64,000 nt of DNA, taken from the NCBI RefSeq assembly GCF_021654775.1, contig NZ_AP025343.1, positions 5,857,501 to 5,921,500 on the forward strand, in the 5' to 3' direction. The stretch's first letter is position 1. Each line of letters starts with the position of its first letter. Source of the stretch: Paenibacillus azoreducens (lineage in GTDB: Bacteria > Bacillota > Bacilli > Paenibacillales > Paenibacillaceae). Under the pieces are notes generated by a model, which was not told the DNA's origin, made no database searches, and saw only the letters and a program-made list of their open reading frames with translations. The translations under genes and the position numbers were made by a program. Below are positions 26,587 to 36,126 of this stretch, in pieces.

Positions 26587-28362
26587 TTATACCGGATTGG
26601 CTGCGGGGAGCTGCATCGTATAAAAAGACGGCTGATCGCTGTTATCCTGCTGATACAGCACCATAAGCAGCGTCCGCTCCCCTTCCGTTTCACCCGCTTC
26701 GCCAGTGCCGCCTTCCAGCACGTCCTGCAGCGAAAACGGAAGAACTTCGAGCATTGCATGCTTATGCAGTTCGCGCTCGCCGAGCTTCAGTTCCGCAAAA
26801 CCGCCGGATACAGCCTCCGGCCGCTCGATGACCGAATGCAAAGCCAAGCTCCATTCGTCTTTGGTGATCGGAGACTCCCACCAAATTTTGCGCGGCTTGT
26901 ATTTGTGGTTCAGGAAGTAGTCCAGCTTCATCAGCCCCAGGACGACAGCCTTCCGTTTCAAGCCCCGCTGCGTTAAAAACGCGGACAGGCGGGAGAACAA
27001 ATCCTCCAGCTGGTGGCCGATTTTTTGCCAGCCCTGCCCTTCCCAGTAATCGCCGAACTCCTGGAAGAAATCAAACGGCGAATCAAATTCATGTTTCATC
27101 AAATAATTCAAAGTATAGTCCATGCGGTGCGCATTCCAGTATTTCTCCAGCACATCCTCCAGCCTTTTCAGCCGTACGATATCGGCAAAGGAAAGCTTAT
27201 GGCTTCCCAAAATCTCATATGGCGCATGATCCATAAAGGTGTATTCGTATTTTTCCGCATCCCGTCTGAGGCCGGTCCCGCGCAGCATCTTCAGAAATCC
27301 AAGCTGCAGCTCCTCCGGTCTGAGCGCGAATACGTCATTAAACGTTTTGCGGAACGTATCGTAATCTTCCTCCGGCAGGCCTGCGATCAGGTCCAGATGC
27401 TGCGCGATTCGGCCGCTGTTCTTGATGATGCTGACCGTCCGCGACAGCTTCTCGAAATTTTGCCTGCGCTTCACCAGCACATTGGTCGGGTCATTGGTTG
27501 ACTGTACCCCGATTTCAAAGCGGAAAATGCCTGCCGGCGCATTGTCGGCCAAAAATTGCAGCACCTCGGGCCGCATGATATCCGCAGTGATTTCAAACTG
27601 GAAGATACAACCGCGGTTATTTTCGATCAGGAACTTGAACATCTCCATCGCATAGCTGTGATTGATGTTGAAGGTACGGTCCAAAAACTTGATCACTTTC
27701 GCACCGTTGTCAATCAAATACATGATATCCGCTTTGACCCGCTCAATATCGTAATAGCGTACGCCATTTTCGATGCTTGAAAGGCAAAATTGGCATTGAA
27801 ACGGACATCCGCGGCTTGTTTCGAAATAGACGATGCGCTTGCCGAGATTCGGAATGTCCTCCGGAAAACGATGCGGGGACGGCAGGGAATTCAGATCGCT
27901 TTTCGGCCGGGGCGGATTGATAATAACCTCTTCTCCCTTCCGGTAGGCGATGCCGTATACAAAATGAAACTTCCGGTCGCCTTCGATCACCTGCAACAGA
28001 TGATGCAGCGTCTCTTCGCCATCCCCCATCACGATAAAATCGACGTCCTGCGCGCGTTCCATCCAATATCCAGTATCATAGGAAACTTCCGGACCACCGA
28101 GAATGATTTGGACCTCCGGCATAACCTTTTTGACAATGTTGATGACCTTAAGCGTTTCTTCGATGTTCCAAATATAACAAGAAAAACCGATGACGTCCGG
28201 GCGCCGCTCAAACAGATCCGAGACGATATTCATGACCGGATCCTTGATGGTATACTCCGCCAGCTCAATATCAAACTCATGCCCGCTATAAGCCTTCAGC
28301 AGGCGAATCGCCAGCGAGGTATGAATGAATTTGGCGTTTAAGGTCGATAAAATGACTTTCAT
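26587..28362 (-). CDS. B12-binding domain/radical SAM protein
   Basis: The 591-residue protein has an N-terminal cobalamin-binding-like Rossmann domain (residues 1-150, ILGGPEVSYDTG) and a radical SAM domain with the cluster motif SRGCPFQCQFC near residue 185. A C-terminal region of DUF4080 type (HKYKPRKIWWES; MLEVLPFSL) follows. Such proteins (YgiQ/Elp3-type folds) often methylate or rearrange unactivated carbons. The true substrate is unknown. It ends at a terminator shared with the convergent hydrolase and follows recQ by 18 bp, so the two may be co-transcribed. Confidence 0.9.
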   Translation of the reverse strand: MKVILSTLNAKFIHTSLAIRLLKAYSGHEFDIELAEYTIKDPVMNIVSDLFERRPDVIGFSCYIWNIEETLKVINIVKKVMPEVQIILGGPEVSYDTGYWMERAQDVDFIVMGDGEETLHHLLQVIEGDRKFHFVYGIAYRKGEEVIINPPRPKSDLNSLPSPHRFPEDIPNLGKRIVYFETSRGCPFQCQFCLSSIENGVRYYDIERVKADIMYLIDNGAKVIKFLDRTFNINHSYAMEMFKFLIENNRGCIFQFEITADIMRPEVLQFLADNAPAGIFRFEIGVQSTNDPTNVLVKRRQNFEKLSRTVSIIKNSGRIAQHLDLIAGLPEEDYDTFRKTFNDVFALRPEELQLGFLKMLRGTGLRRDAEKYEYTFMDHAPYEILGSHKLSFADIVRLKRLEDVLEKYWNAHRMDYTLNYLMKHEFDSPFDFFQEFGDYWEGQGWQKIGHQLEDLFSRLSAFLTQRGLKRKAVVLGLMKLDYFLNHKYKPRKIWWESPITKDEWSLALHSVIERPEAVSGGFAELKLGERELHKHAMLEVLPFSLQDVLEGGTGEAGETEGERTLLMVLYQQDNSDQPSFYTMQLPAANPV

Positions 28363-28380
28363 GGGTTCACATTCCTTCTG

Positions 28381-30243
28381 TTATTCATAATCGTCGTCAT
28401 AGCGGTCATCGCCCTGCTCCCGGAAAAAATCAAGGAAGGGCCTTCCGTATTTGCGGAATTTCACTTCGCCGACGCCTTTTACTTTCAGCATGTCATCTTC
28501 GGTCTGCGGGCATACCACGCTCATCTCCCGCAGCGTCGCATCGTTGAAAATAATATAGGAAGGCACATGCTCCCGTCCCGCAAGTTCGCGCCGGATCAGG
28601 CGCAGCTGCTCGAATATGGTTTCATTGACGGCTGACTGCGAATAGTCATGCTTGCGCCCGCTTCTGCTTCGTGCTCCAATCGTTTCTTCCGCGCTTTTGG
28701 CCGGCATGCGCTGCATCACCCTGCGCTGTCCCTTCAGCACTTCGGCCGCAAGCGGCTGCAGCTTCAGCACCGGGTATTGCCCCTCGGACAGCATCAGGTA
28801 CCCTTCAGAAACCATCACGTTGATGATCTCCGAGATTTCTTTTTCCGTCCGGTCCGCCATGGTCCCATAGGTCGACAGCCCGTCGAAGCGGTATTGAAGC
28901 ACCTTTTTATTCCGTGAACCTTTAAGCACCGAAGCAACCATCGAGATGCCAAAACGCTCGCGCATGCGATGAATGCAGGAAAATATTTTTTGCGCATCGA
29001 TCGTCATATCCGTCAGCTCGCGTTCATCCGTGCAGGAGCTGCAAATGCCGCATGATTTATCTTCATGCTCCTCGCCAAAATAGTCCAGCATGGCGCTGCG
29101 CAGGCAGCGTGTCGTATAGCAGTAATCAACCATCTGCTGAAGCTTGCGGTAATCATTAGCTTTCCGGTCCCCATCCTGCGGATTCTGCTCGATCAGAAAC
29201 TTCTGCGTCATAATGTCCTGCGCGCTGAACAGCAGAATGCATTGGCTCGGTTCGCCGTCGCGTCCCGCGCGTCCGGCTTCCTGGATATAGGCCTCCATGT
29301 TCTTCGGCATATTAAAATGGATGACGTAGCGCACGTTGGATTTGTCGATTCCCATCCCGAAGGCGTTGGTCGCCACCATCACCCGGATGTCGTCATACAG
29401 GAACGCTTCCTGGCTGGCAGCCCGCTCCTCATCGGTCATGCCCGCATGATATCTGCCTGAGGCAATGCCTGCGCTGCGCAAACGCTCATACAAATCGTCC
29501 ACATCCTTGCGGGTCGCGGCATAGATTATGCCCGGCTGATGCGAATGAGCTGCGGCATATTTCAGAACAAATTCACGTTTATTCTCCCCGCGCAGTACCG
29601 ACATCGCCAAATTATCGCGGCTCAGCCCCGTGACGAATACTTCAGGCTCCTCAAGACGCAGAAGCCGCACCATATCCTCCGTGACTTCCGGCGTCGCGGT
29701 CGCCGTAAAAGCGGCGACAATCGGGCGCTGCGGAAGGCTTTGCACGAACGGGGCGACCGCCAGATAGCTCGTCCGAAAATCATGTCCCCACTGGGATACG
29801 CAGTGCGCTTCGTCAACGGCAACGCAGGAGATGGACAAATTGCCCATTTCATCCCGGAACCAATCCACTTCCAGCCGCTCAGGGGCCACATAAAGCAGTT
29901 TCAGCTCCCCGCGTCTCGCGGCGCGAATCCGTTCATTCACCTCTTTGCCGCTCAGCGTGCTGTTAATATACGCAGCCTGGATGCCCATGGCGGTCAACGC
30001 ATCTACCTGATCCTTCATCAGTGAGATCAAAGGTGAAACAACCAGCGTTAGTCCCGGCAGCATCAGCGCCGGAATCTGATAGCAGATCGACTTGCCGCCG
30101 CCAGTCGGCATAATCCCCAGCGTGTCGTTTCCTTCGAGCAGACTGAGAACGATTTTTTTCTGGCCATCCCGGAAATCCGGATAACCATAATAAGTTTGCA
30201 GCAATTGCTGCGCCCGTTCCAACGTCATCGTTTCTACACTCAT
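28381..30243 (-). CDS. recQ: ATP-dependent DNA helicase RecQ
   Basis: RecQ unwinds DNA 3' to 5' in recombination and fork repair. The 620-residue protein has Walker A MPTGGGKSICYQ near residue 45, DEAH in VDEAHCVSQWGHDFR near 140, motif VI QEAGRAGRDG near 320, the RQC zinc cysteines (RCLRSAML, then SCGICSSC) and a C-terminal HRDC domain from about residue 525 (FEQLRLIRRELA; MLKVKGVGEVKFRKYG). ATG at 30243 is preferred to upstream TTG forms; AGGAG lies 11 nt before it. Confidence 0.96.
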   Translation of the reverse strand: MSVETMTLERAQQLLQTYYGYPDFRDGQKKIVLSLLEGNDTLGIMPTGGGKSICYQIPALMLPGLTLVVSPLISLMKDQVDALTAMGIQAAYINSTLSGKEVNERIRAARRGELKLLYVAPERLEVDWFRDEMGNLSISCVAVDEAHCVSQWGHDFRTSYLAVAPFVQSLPQRPIVAAFTATATPEVTEDMVRLLRLEEPEVFVTGLSRDNLAMSVLRGENKREFVLKYAAAHSHQPGIIYAATRKDVDDLYERLRSAGIASGRYHAGMTDEERAASQEAFLYDDIRVMVATNAFGMGIDKSNVRYVIHFNMPKNMEAYIQEAGRAGRDGEPSQCILLFSAQDIMTQKFLIEQNPQDGDRKANDYRKLQQMVDYCYTTRCLRSAMLDYFGEEHEDKSCGICSSCTDERELTDMTIDAQKIFSCIHRMRERFGISMVASVLKGSRNKKVLQYRFDGLSTYGTMADRTEKEISEIINVMVSEGYLMLSEGQYPVLKLQPLAAEVLKGQRRVMQRMPAKSAEETIGARSRSGRKHDYSQSAVNETIFEQLRLIRRELAGREHVPSYIIFNDATLREMSVVCPQTEDDMLKVKGVGEVKFRKYGRPFLDFFREQGDDRYDDDYE

Positions 30244-30393
30244 GGATCCATAAACTCCTAACAAAATCTATTGGAAAATGACAAAAGCTTGAGCCATATA
30301 ACCATTCATAAACACTACTATTAAGTTTAACGGGCTTTACGTGAATGAGCAACCGGAAGGCGCATGTTTTGGAGCACTTGGACATACGGTAAT

Positions 30394-30418
30394 AAGCCGA
30401 CAGAATAACTGTCGGCTT
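30394..30418 (-). terminator. hairpin after the 175-residue hypothetical gene
   Basis: AAGCCGACAG and CTGTCGGCTT form a perfect 10-bp stem, followed on the minus strand by only TTATT. It is a weak but plausible terminator. Confidence 0.65.
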
Positions 30419-30440
30419 GATGTTCCTTGAGTTCTCCTTT

Positions 30441-30968
30441 TTATTCCGGATCTTCAGGTGCATCCCATCGGCTCTGGTATTTCTCGAGCAGCGGATGCAG
30501 TATTTCCGGTTTATCCGCCACAATGAGCCGGAGTTTCACGATCCACTCGGGAAAGAATGAATACGACGCCAATAAATTCGCCATCTCCGCAGTCAGGTAA
30601 AGAAAATGCGGTGCAGGGTACTTCTCGGTCAAATGACGCAAAGCCGTATCCACTGGCGTATATTTTTTCCGCTTGGCTTCGAATCTTTCAATCTCCGCAA
30701 ACGTCTCCCGCTCCTTTATCCATTCTTCCAGCTTCCGCTGCCGCTGATGATAAGCGCTGACCGGCTGCTTTACCATCCGTCTGGCCGTCTCCTCATGCAG
30801 CGGATACAGGACGAATCGCGAGAAATGGCGTTCTGCAGCTGTTTGCTCCGCTTTATCCAGCTCCTGATCGGTTATCTCCTCAAAGATGTCGTAATAGATC
30901 AACGTTCCTTTGTTCTGTTGCTCCGGCGGCTCATAGCCATAAGGCAAAAACCCGGCGGTATGCTTCAT
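30441..30968 (-). CDS. hypothetical protein, charged helical
   Basis: The 175-residue cytosolic protein begins MKHTAGFLPYGYEPPEQQNKG. Its middle is long and charged (RQRKLEEWIKERETFAEIERFEAKRKK, probably helical), and PAPHFLYLTAEMANLLASYSFFPEW follows. No family was recognised. Its ATG overlaps the stop of the preceding gene (ATGA), so the two form a coupled two-gene operon ahead of recQ. Confidence 0.8.
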   Translation of the reverse strand: MKHTAGFLPYGYEPPEQQNKGTLIYYDIFEEITDQELDKAEQTAAERHFSRFVLYPLHEETARRMVKQPVSAYHQRQRKLEEWIKERETFAEIERFEAKRKKYTPVDTALRHLTEKYPAPHFLYLTAEMANLLASYSFFPEWIVKLRLIVADKPEILHPLLEKYQSRWDAPEDPE

Positions 30969-31261
30969 TCCTCCGCCTCTTCCAAATGCTCACGGCAGAA
31001 CTTCTCAATCATCTGCACCTCATCGTCTTCAAGCTCAAAAACAAGGTAACGGTCCGTCGATTTTTCGTATACATCGTATTTTACGAGGCCGCCACCCTCT
31101 TCCTGTTCGCTATAAATCGCCCGGACGTATATTCCGTTCTCGGAGTATAGCTCGTCATCCTCCGGCACGTCGAGATCCAATTTATATTCATAACGTTTGC
31201 CCGCCAAAATCCGAAACGGGTCTTTTACCTGTTCCACCTGAAATTCCGTAATCGTCACCAT
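30965..31261 (-). CDS. small acidic protein, DUF6509-like
   Basis: The 98-residue acidic protein (MVTITEFQVEQVKDPFRIL, then DEDLYSENG-like DDELYSENGIYVRAIY) resembles the uncharacterised DUF6509 family of Bacillaceae. That match is from memory and only moderately sure. GAAGGG lies 7 nt before ATG 31261. The ATGA overlap with the next gene suggests joint function. Confidence 0.75.
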   Translation of the reverse strand: MVTITEFQVEQVKDPFRILAGKRYEYKLDLDVPEDDELYSENGIYVRAIYSEQEEGGGLVKYDVYEKSTDRYLVFELEDDEVQMIEKFCREHLEEAEE

Positions 31262-31418
31262 GCTGTCACCCTTCCCCAAAACTCTATTTTTCCATTCTTC
31301 TTATTTTAACAGACTTCTGGCGAAAGCATTCACGTTTATAGATCCCCGCCTTATATCGAATACATACCTTAGAAAAACAACCCCCTTCATTACCTCCCCC
31401 CCCCTGAAGTAAAGCCCT

Positions 31419-31510
31419 AAAATAACCCCACAAAGTGGAGCCTATGCTTCGATGCTTATTCCAAATACTTTGCGGGGACCCCCAAAAAAACTTATAAATT
31501 CTATACCGCT
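31419..31510. repeat. R2 repeat, short form (92 bp)
   Basis: Identical to the other short copies except near the last bases. A nearly perfect hairpin follows (GACATTG...CAATGTC with CTAGG/CCTAG, 31518-31563). The rest of 31262-31727 is non-coding and includes a run of nine C at 31396-31404. Confidence 0.85.
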
Positions 31511-31727
31511 TAGAATAGACATTGGAAAAACCCTAGGTTGCAGCCTAGATTTTTTTCAATGTCCACTAAATGGGGTCTTGACCACCCCTGCTGTTGGGTT
31601 CTTTTCGCAGGGTGTCCGTTTGGCACTTTTTCTGCATGAGGAATGACACAGCGTTCTCCCACGTTCTCCCGGTATGATGTAATTAAAAAATAAGATAATT
31701 CAGCGAATAACCTTGGGGGGATGGATG

Positions 31728-32825
31728 ATGAAACGAAAATGGATTGCAGGAACGCTTGTTATTCTGCTTATCGCAGCAGGGGGTGCGGCCTTTTTTGCCC
31801 GGGGAAACCTTCCTTTCCTGTCCGGTTCCGGCCAGGAGGCAAAAGCCGAATCCAAGGAAACAGCCTTTTATTCGGAAACCTATATTATTTTTGATACGGT
31901 CGTCAACGTGAAGCTATATGGTGAACATGCCAAACCAAGCCAGCTTGAAGACATCAAACATCTGATGGAAGACATGGATCAAAAATTGAGCCGGACGCTG
32001 GAAACCAGCGAGATCTACAAAGTTAACCAGGCGGCGGGCAAACAAGCGGTTCAAGTATCCCAGGATACGTTCGACGTGGTGCAAAAAGCTTTGGACTACG
32101 CCGTAAGTACCGGCGGATTATATGATCCGACCGTCGGACCGCTCGTCAGCTTGTGGAATATCGGCAACGAGGGCGCCCATGTGCCTTCCAAACCCGAACT
32201 TAACAAGGCGATACAACTGATCGGCTTTAAGGACGTAGAGATGAATCGCGAGGAACGCACCATCAAGCTGCTTCGGCCGAGCATGGCGCTTGATCTCGGA
32301 GGAATCGGCAAGGGATACGCCGCCGACCGGATTGCGGCATATTTGAAGTCCCAGCAAGTCGACAGCGCGATGATCAATCTTGGCGGCAGCAGCATTATTG
32401 CGCTTGGCAGCAAGCCGGGTGGACAAAGCTGGAATATCGGGCTGCAGGATCCCGACCAAACCCGGGGGAAGGCGCTCGGCAACGTGCATATTAAAAATAA
32501 AACGGTCGACGCGTCCGGCGTATATGAACGCTTTTTCATCGAAAATGGCGTCAAATACCATCATATTCTGGATCCGCGGACAGGCTTTCCAAGCCGCAGC
32601 GGGCTGAAAAGCGTCACGCTCATTTGCGATTCGGCGACGGATGCCGACGCACTCTCCACCGCCGTATTTATTATGGGCCTTGATGAAGGCATGAAGTACA
32701 TCGAAAAGCAGTCGGGAGTTGAAGCGTTTTTTATTACGGAGGACAATAAAATTTACGAAACATCGGGATTGAAAGAACAAATCCGCTTCACCAATCCGGA
32801 ATACACTGTGAAGACACTGGATTGA
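31728..32825 (+). CDS. apbE: FAD:protein FMN transferase, ApbE family
   Basis: ApbE attaches FMN to threonine residues of extracytoplasmic flavoproteins. The roughly 365-residue protein has an N-terminal membrane anchor (WIAGTLVILLIAAGGAAFF) with no lipobox cysteine. The ApbE domain follows: FDTVVNVKLYG; GLYDPTVGPLVSLW; LDLGGIGKGYAADRIA; NLGGSS; HHILDPRTGFPSR near 280; and DATDADALSTAVFIMG, which holds the Mg-binding residues. The chosen ATG follows GGGGGG by 7 nt. No partner flavoprotein gene is adjacent. Confidence 0.93.
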   Translation: MKRKWIAGTLVILLIAAGGAAFFARGNLPFLSGSGQEAKAESKETAFYSETYIIFDTVVNVKLYGEHAKPSQLEDIKHLMEDMDQKLSRTLETSEIYKVNQAAGKQAVQVSQDTFDVVQKALDYAVSTGGLYDPTVGPLVSLWNIGNEGAHVPSKPELNKAIQLIGFKDVEMNREERTIKLLRPSMALDLGGIGKGYAADRIAAYLKSQQVDSAMINLGGSSIIALGSKPGGQSWNIGLQDPDQTRGKALGNVHIKNKTVDASGVYERFFIENGVKYHHILDPRTGFPSRSGLKSVTLICDSATDADALSTAVFIMGLDEGMKYIEKQSGVEAFFITEDNKIYETSGLKEQIRFTNPEYTVKTLD

Positions 32826-32924
32826 CCGGGCTAGGGCTGCACTTGCTTTAGGACATTGTCATGCACCGCCAACGTGTTCTGTAACGTTAAACAAGCTTAG
32901 GCTGGCCGGGGCCGCTCATGGCAT

Positions 32925-33309
<385 letters not shown>

Positions 33310-33338
33310 TAATCCCGAGCAGTTTGACAATGAAGGGG

Positions 33339-33542
33339 AAAAGATGCAAAAGTGCATCTATTTTAGCGTTCCAGGCAACTATGGCTAGAAAGCTTGCAAA
33401 AGTGCATCTTTTTCTCAACTTTTAGACATAAACAGACGATTCGTGGTCAAATTGATGTATTTTCGCAACAATTTTGCATTTCACGCTATAAATGGCCTGA
33501 AAAGGATGCACTTTCGCAACATTTTTCCTGATCACATGATCA
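33339..33542. repeat. R3 repeat, second diverged locus
   Basis: It has the same layout as 3236-3632. An AAAAGATGCAAAAGTGCATC hairpin is followed by AGCTTGCAAAAGTGCA and then two partial units ending GGATGCACTTTCGCAAC. It has not undergone the tandem expansion seen at the first locus. Confidence 0.75.
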
Positions 33543-33570
33543 ACTGTCTGCAAAAGCATGCGCCGCCAAC

Positions 33571-34200
33571 TCAATCAATCACCGGAACGCGCTCCGGATG
33601 CCGCAGTAAATCAAACATCAGCTTAATCTGCTCCTCCGTATTTCTGTTTCGGGACAAGCGCGGCAGATCATCTTCGGCAAAAAAACGCACGGCGCTGGTT
33701 TCTAAGCCCTCCTGAGCTTGACCCCCGGTAATCTCGCAATGAATAAACAGTTTATAAACATGGTACGGAGCAGGCGGATTATGCTTTTGGTTGTCGAGTA
33801 CGGCCAGCAAACGAAGCGGCTTCACTTCAAAGCCGGATTCCTCCCTGATCTCCTTCACTGCAATCTCTGTAGGCGACAATAGCAAATCCGCCCAGCCGCC
33901 GGGCAAAGACCACTCCCCATCCTCTTTTTCCCTCACCAGCAAAATCCTGTTGTCCTTCAGGACAACTCCGCGAATATCTACCTTGGGTGTCGCATACCCC
34001 TCCTCTCCCGCAAAAAGATGCGCAAGGATGCGTGCATCCATCTTGGTATACTCGCTCATGATTTCCAGACTCAGGGCACGCAGCTGCTCATACCGTTCCT
34101 TGTCATAAACATCCTTGGCATATGTCAGCCCGGTTTGTGCTATTCCTTGAATTTGCTTGGCCCAATGAAGCCATTTCGGCTGTGTTTCGTTCATCGGCAT
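33571..34200 (-). CDS. Nudix hydrolase with Nudix_N domain
   Basis: The 209-residue protein has an N-terminal helical hydrolase-associated domain (residues 1-65) and a Nudix fold. Its box GGWADLLLSP...AVKEIREESG replaces the first conserved Glu with Leu and the Arg of RE with Lys, as is usual in this subfamily; the catalytic EE pair is kept. It resembles B. subtilis YjhB. Relatives hydrolyse ADP-ribose or CDP-choline. ATG 34200 is 6 nt after TTGGAG. It diverges from a small gene across a Fur-like site. Confidence 0.88.
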   Translation of the reverse strand: MPMNETQPKWLHWAKQIQGIAQTGLTYAKDVYDKERYEQLRALSLEIMSEYTKMDARILAHLFAGEEGYATPKVDIRGVVLKDNRILLVREKEDGEWSLPGGWADLLLSPTEIAVKEIREESGFEVKPLRLLAVLDNQKHNPPAPYHVYKLFIHCEITGGQAQEGLETSAVRFFAEDDLPRLSRNRNTEEQIKLMFDLLRHPERVPVID

Positions 34201-34232
34201 GTTCATCTCCAAAATTTTTTTGAGTATTTAAG

Positions 34233-34247
34233 TGAGAAAGATTATCA
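34233..34247. promoter_or_regulatory. Fur-box-like site between divergent genes
   Basis: TGAGAAAGATTATCA matches the Bacillus 7-1-7 Fur consensus TGATAATNATTATCA at 13 of 15 positions counting N. A further GAGAATGAG follows. It lies 33 bp upstream of the Nudix start and about 70 bp upstream of the small gene on the other side, so it could control both. Confidence 0.45.
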
Positions 34248-34317
34248 TTGAGAATGAGTTTATGATACAATGTTTTTTAAGAAACAATTATTATCCAACG
34301 GTAAGGAGTCGACAAGC

Positions 34318-34476
34318 ATGGTGAATACATCGGTACAACGCGCGGAACTGCGTATTGATGATTATCTTGATCTATTAAATCTGGCGAAGCAGCTGCAGGA
34401 TGCCAAATGGCAAAAAGAAATCATCCGCAAGCTGGAATGGCTTAACGACAGACAGCAGACCCCTGCCCTAAACTAG
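34318..34476 (+). CDS. small hypothetical protein, 52 residues
   Basis: The protein (MVNTSVQRAELRIDDYLDLL, then AKWQKEIIRKLEWLNDRQQ) is predicted to be mostly helical and soluble. It has a good ribosome binding site (TAAGGAG 9 nt before the ATG), a TACAAT -10 at 34266 and its own terminator at 34534, so it is probably expressed. No family was recognised. Its upstream region carries the Fur-like site. Confidence 0.7.
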   Translation: MVNTSVQRAELRIDDYLDLLNLAKQLQDAKWQKEIIRKLEWLNDRQQTPALN

Positions 34477-34533
34477 CATATCGCCCTATTTCCCATATCG
34501 TTCATTTCTATTACCAAAGTTACAATTTCAATT

Positions 34534-34563
34534 GAAAGACGGCCCCTCGAAGTCGTCTTTTTT
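34534..34563 (+). terminator. terminator of the 52-residue protein gene
   Basis: AAAGACG and CGTCTTT flank a 12-nt loop, followed by TTTT. Confidence 0.75.
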
Positions 34564-34582
34564 GCTGTTTTTATCTCATCAT

Positions 34583-34695
34583 GATTTTGCAAAATTCGAT
34601 TCCAGACGCTCCCGGGAACAATATATAGACGAACTAAATCGTTTCGATCTATATATTGCTTGATTAAAAGTCGCTTATTGGATTTTTGCAAAATC
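34583..34695. repeat. nested inverted repeats upstream of the LCP gene
   Basis: CAATATATAGA (34619-34629) and TCTATATATTG (34648-34658) are perfect 11-bp arms. They are flanked on both sides by GATTTTGCAAAAT-type palindromes (34583-34595, 34681-34695). No gene lies in 34477-34850. Confidence 0.6.
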
Positions 34696-34850
34696 CTCGT
34701 GTAGAAAAATATCGGCTGTTGGCGAATGAAATGATACCCTCGGTTGATTTTTTTTAATAGAATACTATAAAATAGTTGAATGATGATGAAAATTTTGTAA
34801 ATCTTTTTGAATGCTCCATCCCATAACAAAAAAACATACAGGAGAATAAA

Positions 34851-35906
34851 ATGGAAAATAACGAGCCACAAAGGCTTACGCGCCCCAGGAAAAAGAAAAA
34901 GAAGCGTAAGAAGACAACCTGGATTTTGATTGCGCTTGCATGCCTCCTGCTCATTGCGGGTGCCGGATACATATTTAGGAAGCAAGTCGCTCTGCTCGCA
35001 TTCGATACTTTGATGAAAGATACTGTGACAGAGACGCTCGATCAATCCTACGAAAAAATCGATGAAGAGGAGAAACCGGAGACCGTACAGAATCCGTTCT
35101 CTGTTCTTCTCCTTGGAACGGACGAACGCAAAGACGAACCCGGGCGATCTGATACCATTATTTACTCTGTCGTGCGCCCGGAGGATGGACGGGTTCTGCT
35201 CATCTCCATCCCACGTGATACATACACTGAAATCGCCGAGGAGAATAAAAAGAGCAAGATCAACGCCGCTTACTCGCGGGGAGGCATCAAGAGAAGCGTA
35301 GATACCGTCGAGAACCTTGTCGGAAATAATGTCGATTTCTATGCCACCATCAACTTTCAAGGCCTGAAAGATGTCGTTGATAAGCTCGGCGGGGTCGAGC
35401 TGCCAATTACCAAAGTCATCGAAAACAAGCAAAAGATCCATGAAAAGCTGCGGGTCGAGCCAAACAAGCCGATATACAACGGTGAAGAAGCGCTCAGTTA
35501 CGCCCGCTACCGCGAAGATTCCGATTTTAACCGGACGATGAGGCATCGCGTATTGATCAACGCCATCATGGCCCGAACGCTGGAGCTTAAAAACATTACG
35601 AAGATCCCGGATCTGATCAAAGTAGCCGGCAGCAATTTCAAGACCAACATGCCATCCTCATTTATTATTGATCTGGCCAAAAAATTCTATGAAGACGGCA
35701 AAATGCCTACCTTCAGCAATTATATGCTGCAGGGCAAAGGCGCCATGCGCAGTTCGATCTGGTATTATGATCCCGATCGCAAAGATGTCGAATACATCCA
35801 AAAGCTGATTGCCAACTGGCATGATCCGAATACGCCAGCCGGTCAGCTGATGGAACCGGCTTTAGATGAAAATGGCAACGCTAAAAAAGCAAGCGGAGAC
35901 CAATAA
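34851..35906 (+). CDS. LytR-CpsA-Psr (LCP) family protein
   Basis: LCP enzymes ligate wall teichoic acid or other glycopolymers to peptidoglycan outside the membrane. The 351-residue protein has a basic cytosolic tail rich in Lys/Arg (residues 10-22), one membrane segment (WILIALACLLLIAGAGYIF) and the LCP domain. Within it are the pyrophosphate-binding LLLGTDERKDEPGRSDTI, ISIPRDTY, SKINAAYSRGG and ALSYARYREDSDFNRTMRH blocks. AGGAG precedes the ATG and a strong terminator follows. Confidence 0.94.
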   Translation: MENNEPQRLTRPRKKKKKRKKTTWILIALACLLLIAGAGYIFRKQVALLAFDTLMKDTVTETLDQSYEKIDEEEKPETVQNPFSVLLLGTDERKDEPGRSDTIIYSVVRPEDGRVLLISIPRDTYTEIAEENKKSKINAAYSRGGIKRSVDTVENLVGNNVDFYATINFQGLKDVVDKLGGVELPITKVIENKQKIHEKLRVEPNKPIYNGEEALSYARYREDSDFNRTMRHRVLINAIMARTLELKNITKIPDLIKVAGSNFKTNMPSSFIIDLAKKFYEDGKMPTFSNYMLQGKGAMRSSIWYYDPDRKDVEYIQKLIANWHDPNTPAGQLMEPALDENGNAKKASGDQ

Positions 35907-35913
35907 CCTAAAT

Positions 35914-35961
35914 AAAGGCATCCCTTCTTTCGAGACATGAAAGAAACGGGATGCCTTTTTT
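35914..35961 (+). terminator. terminator of the LCP gene
   Basis: AAAGGCATCCC and GGGATGCCTTTTTT form the stem and T-run 8 bp after the stop. A second GGCC/GGCC hairpin with a T-run follows at about 35993-36022. Confidence 0.9.
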
Positions 35962-36050
35962 ATTGGCAAAAGATGCCTCCTGCAGGCGATCACGAACGGC
36001 CTTGGAAAGGGCCGCTTTTTTATCCGCTTCGCCTCCCCCTTCCCCTGGAC

Positions 36051-36090
36051 AAAAAGCCGCCCCAGATCCATTGATCTTACAGGGCGGCTT
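36051..36090 (-). terminator. terminator of odhAB
   Basis: GCCGCCC and GGGCGGC with an inner AGATC/GATCT stem are followed on the minus strand by TTTTT, 37 bp after odhB. Confidence 0.88.
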
Positions 36091-36126
36091 CAAGTTCCTA
36101 GTTATGTTATTGTCCGCGTAATAATT

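Noticed and set aside
34473..35546. 357-codon minus-strand frame
   Set aside because: It is antisense to the LCP gene, whose domain motifs, SD and terminator are clear.
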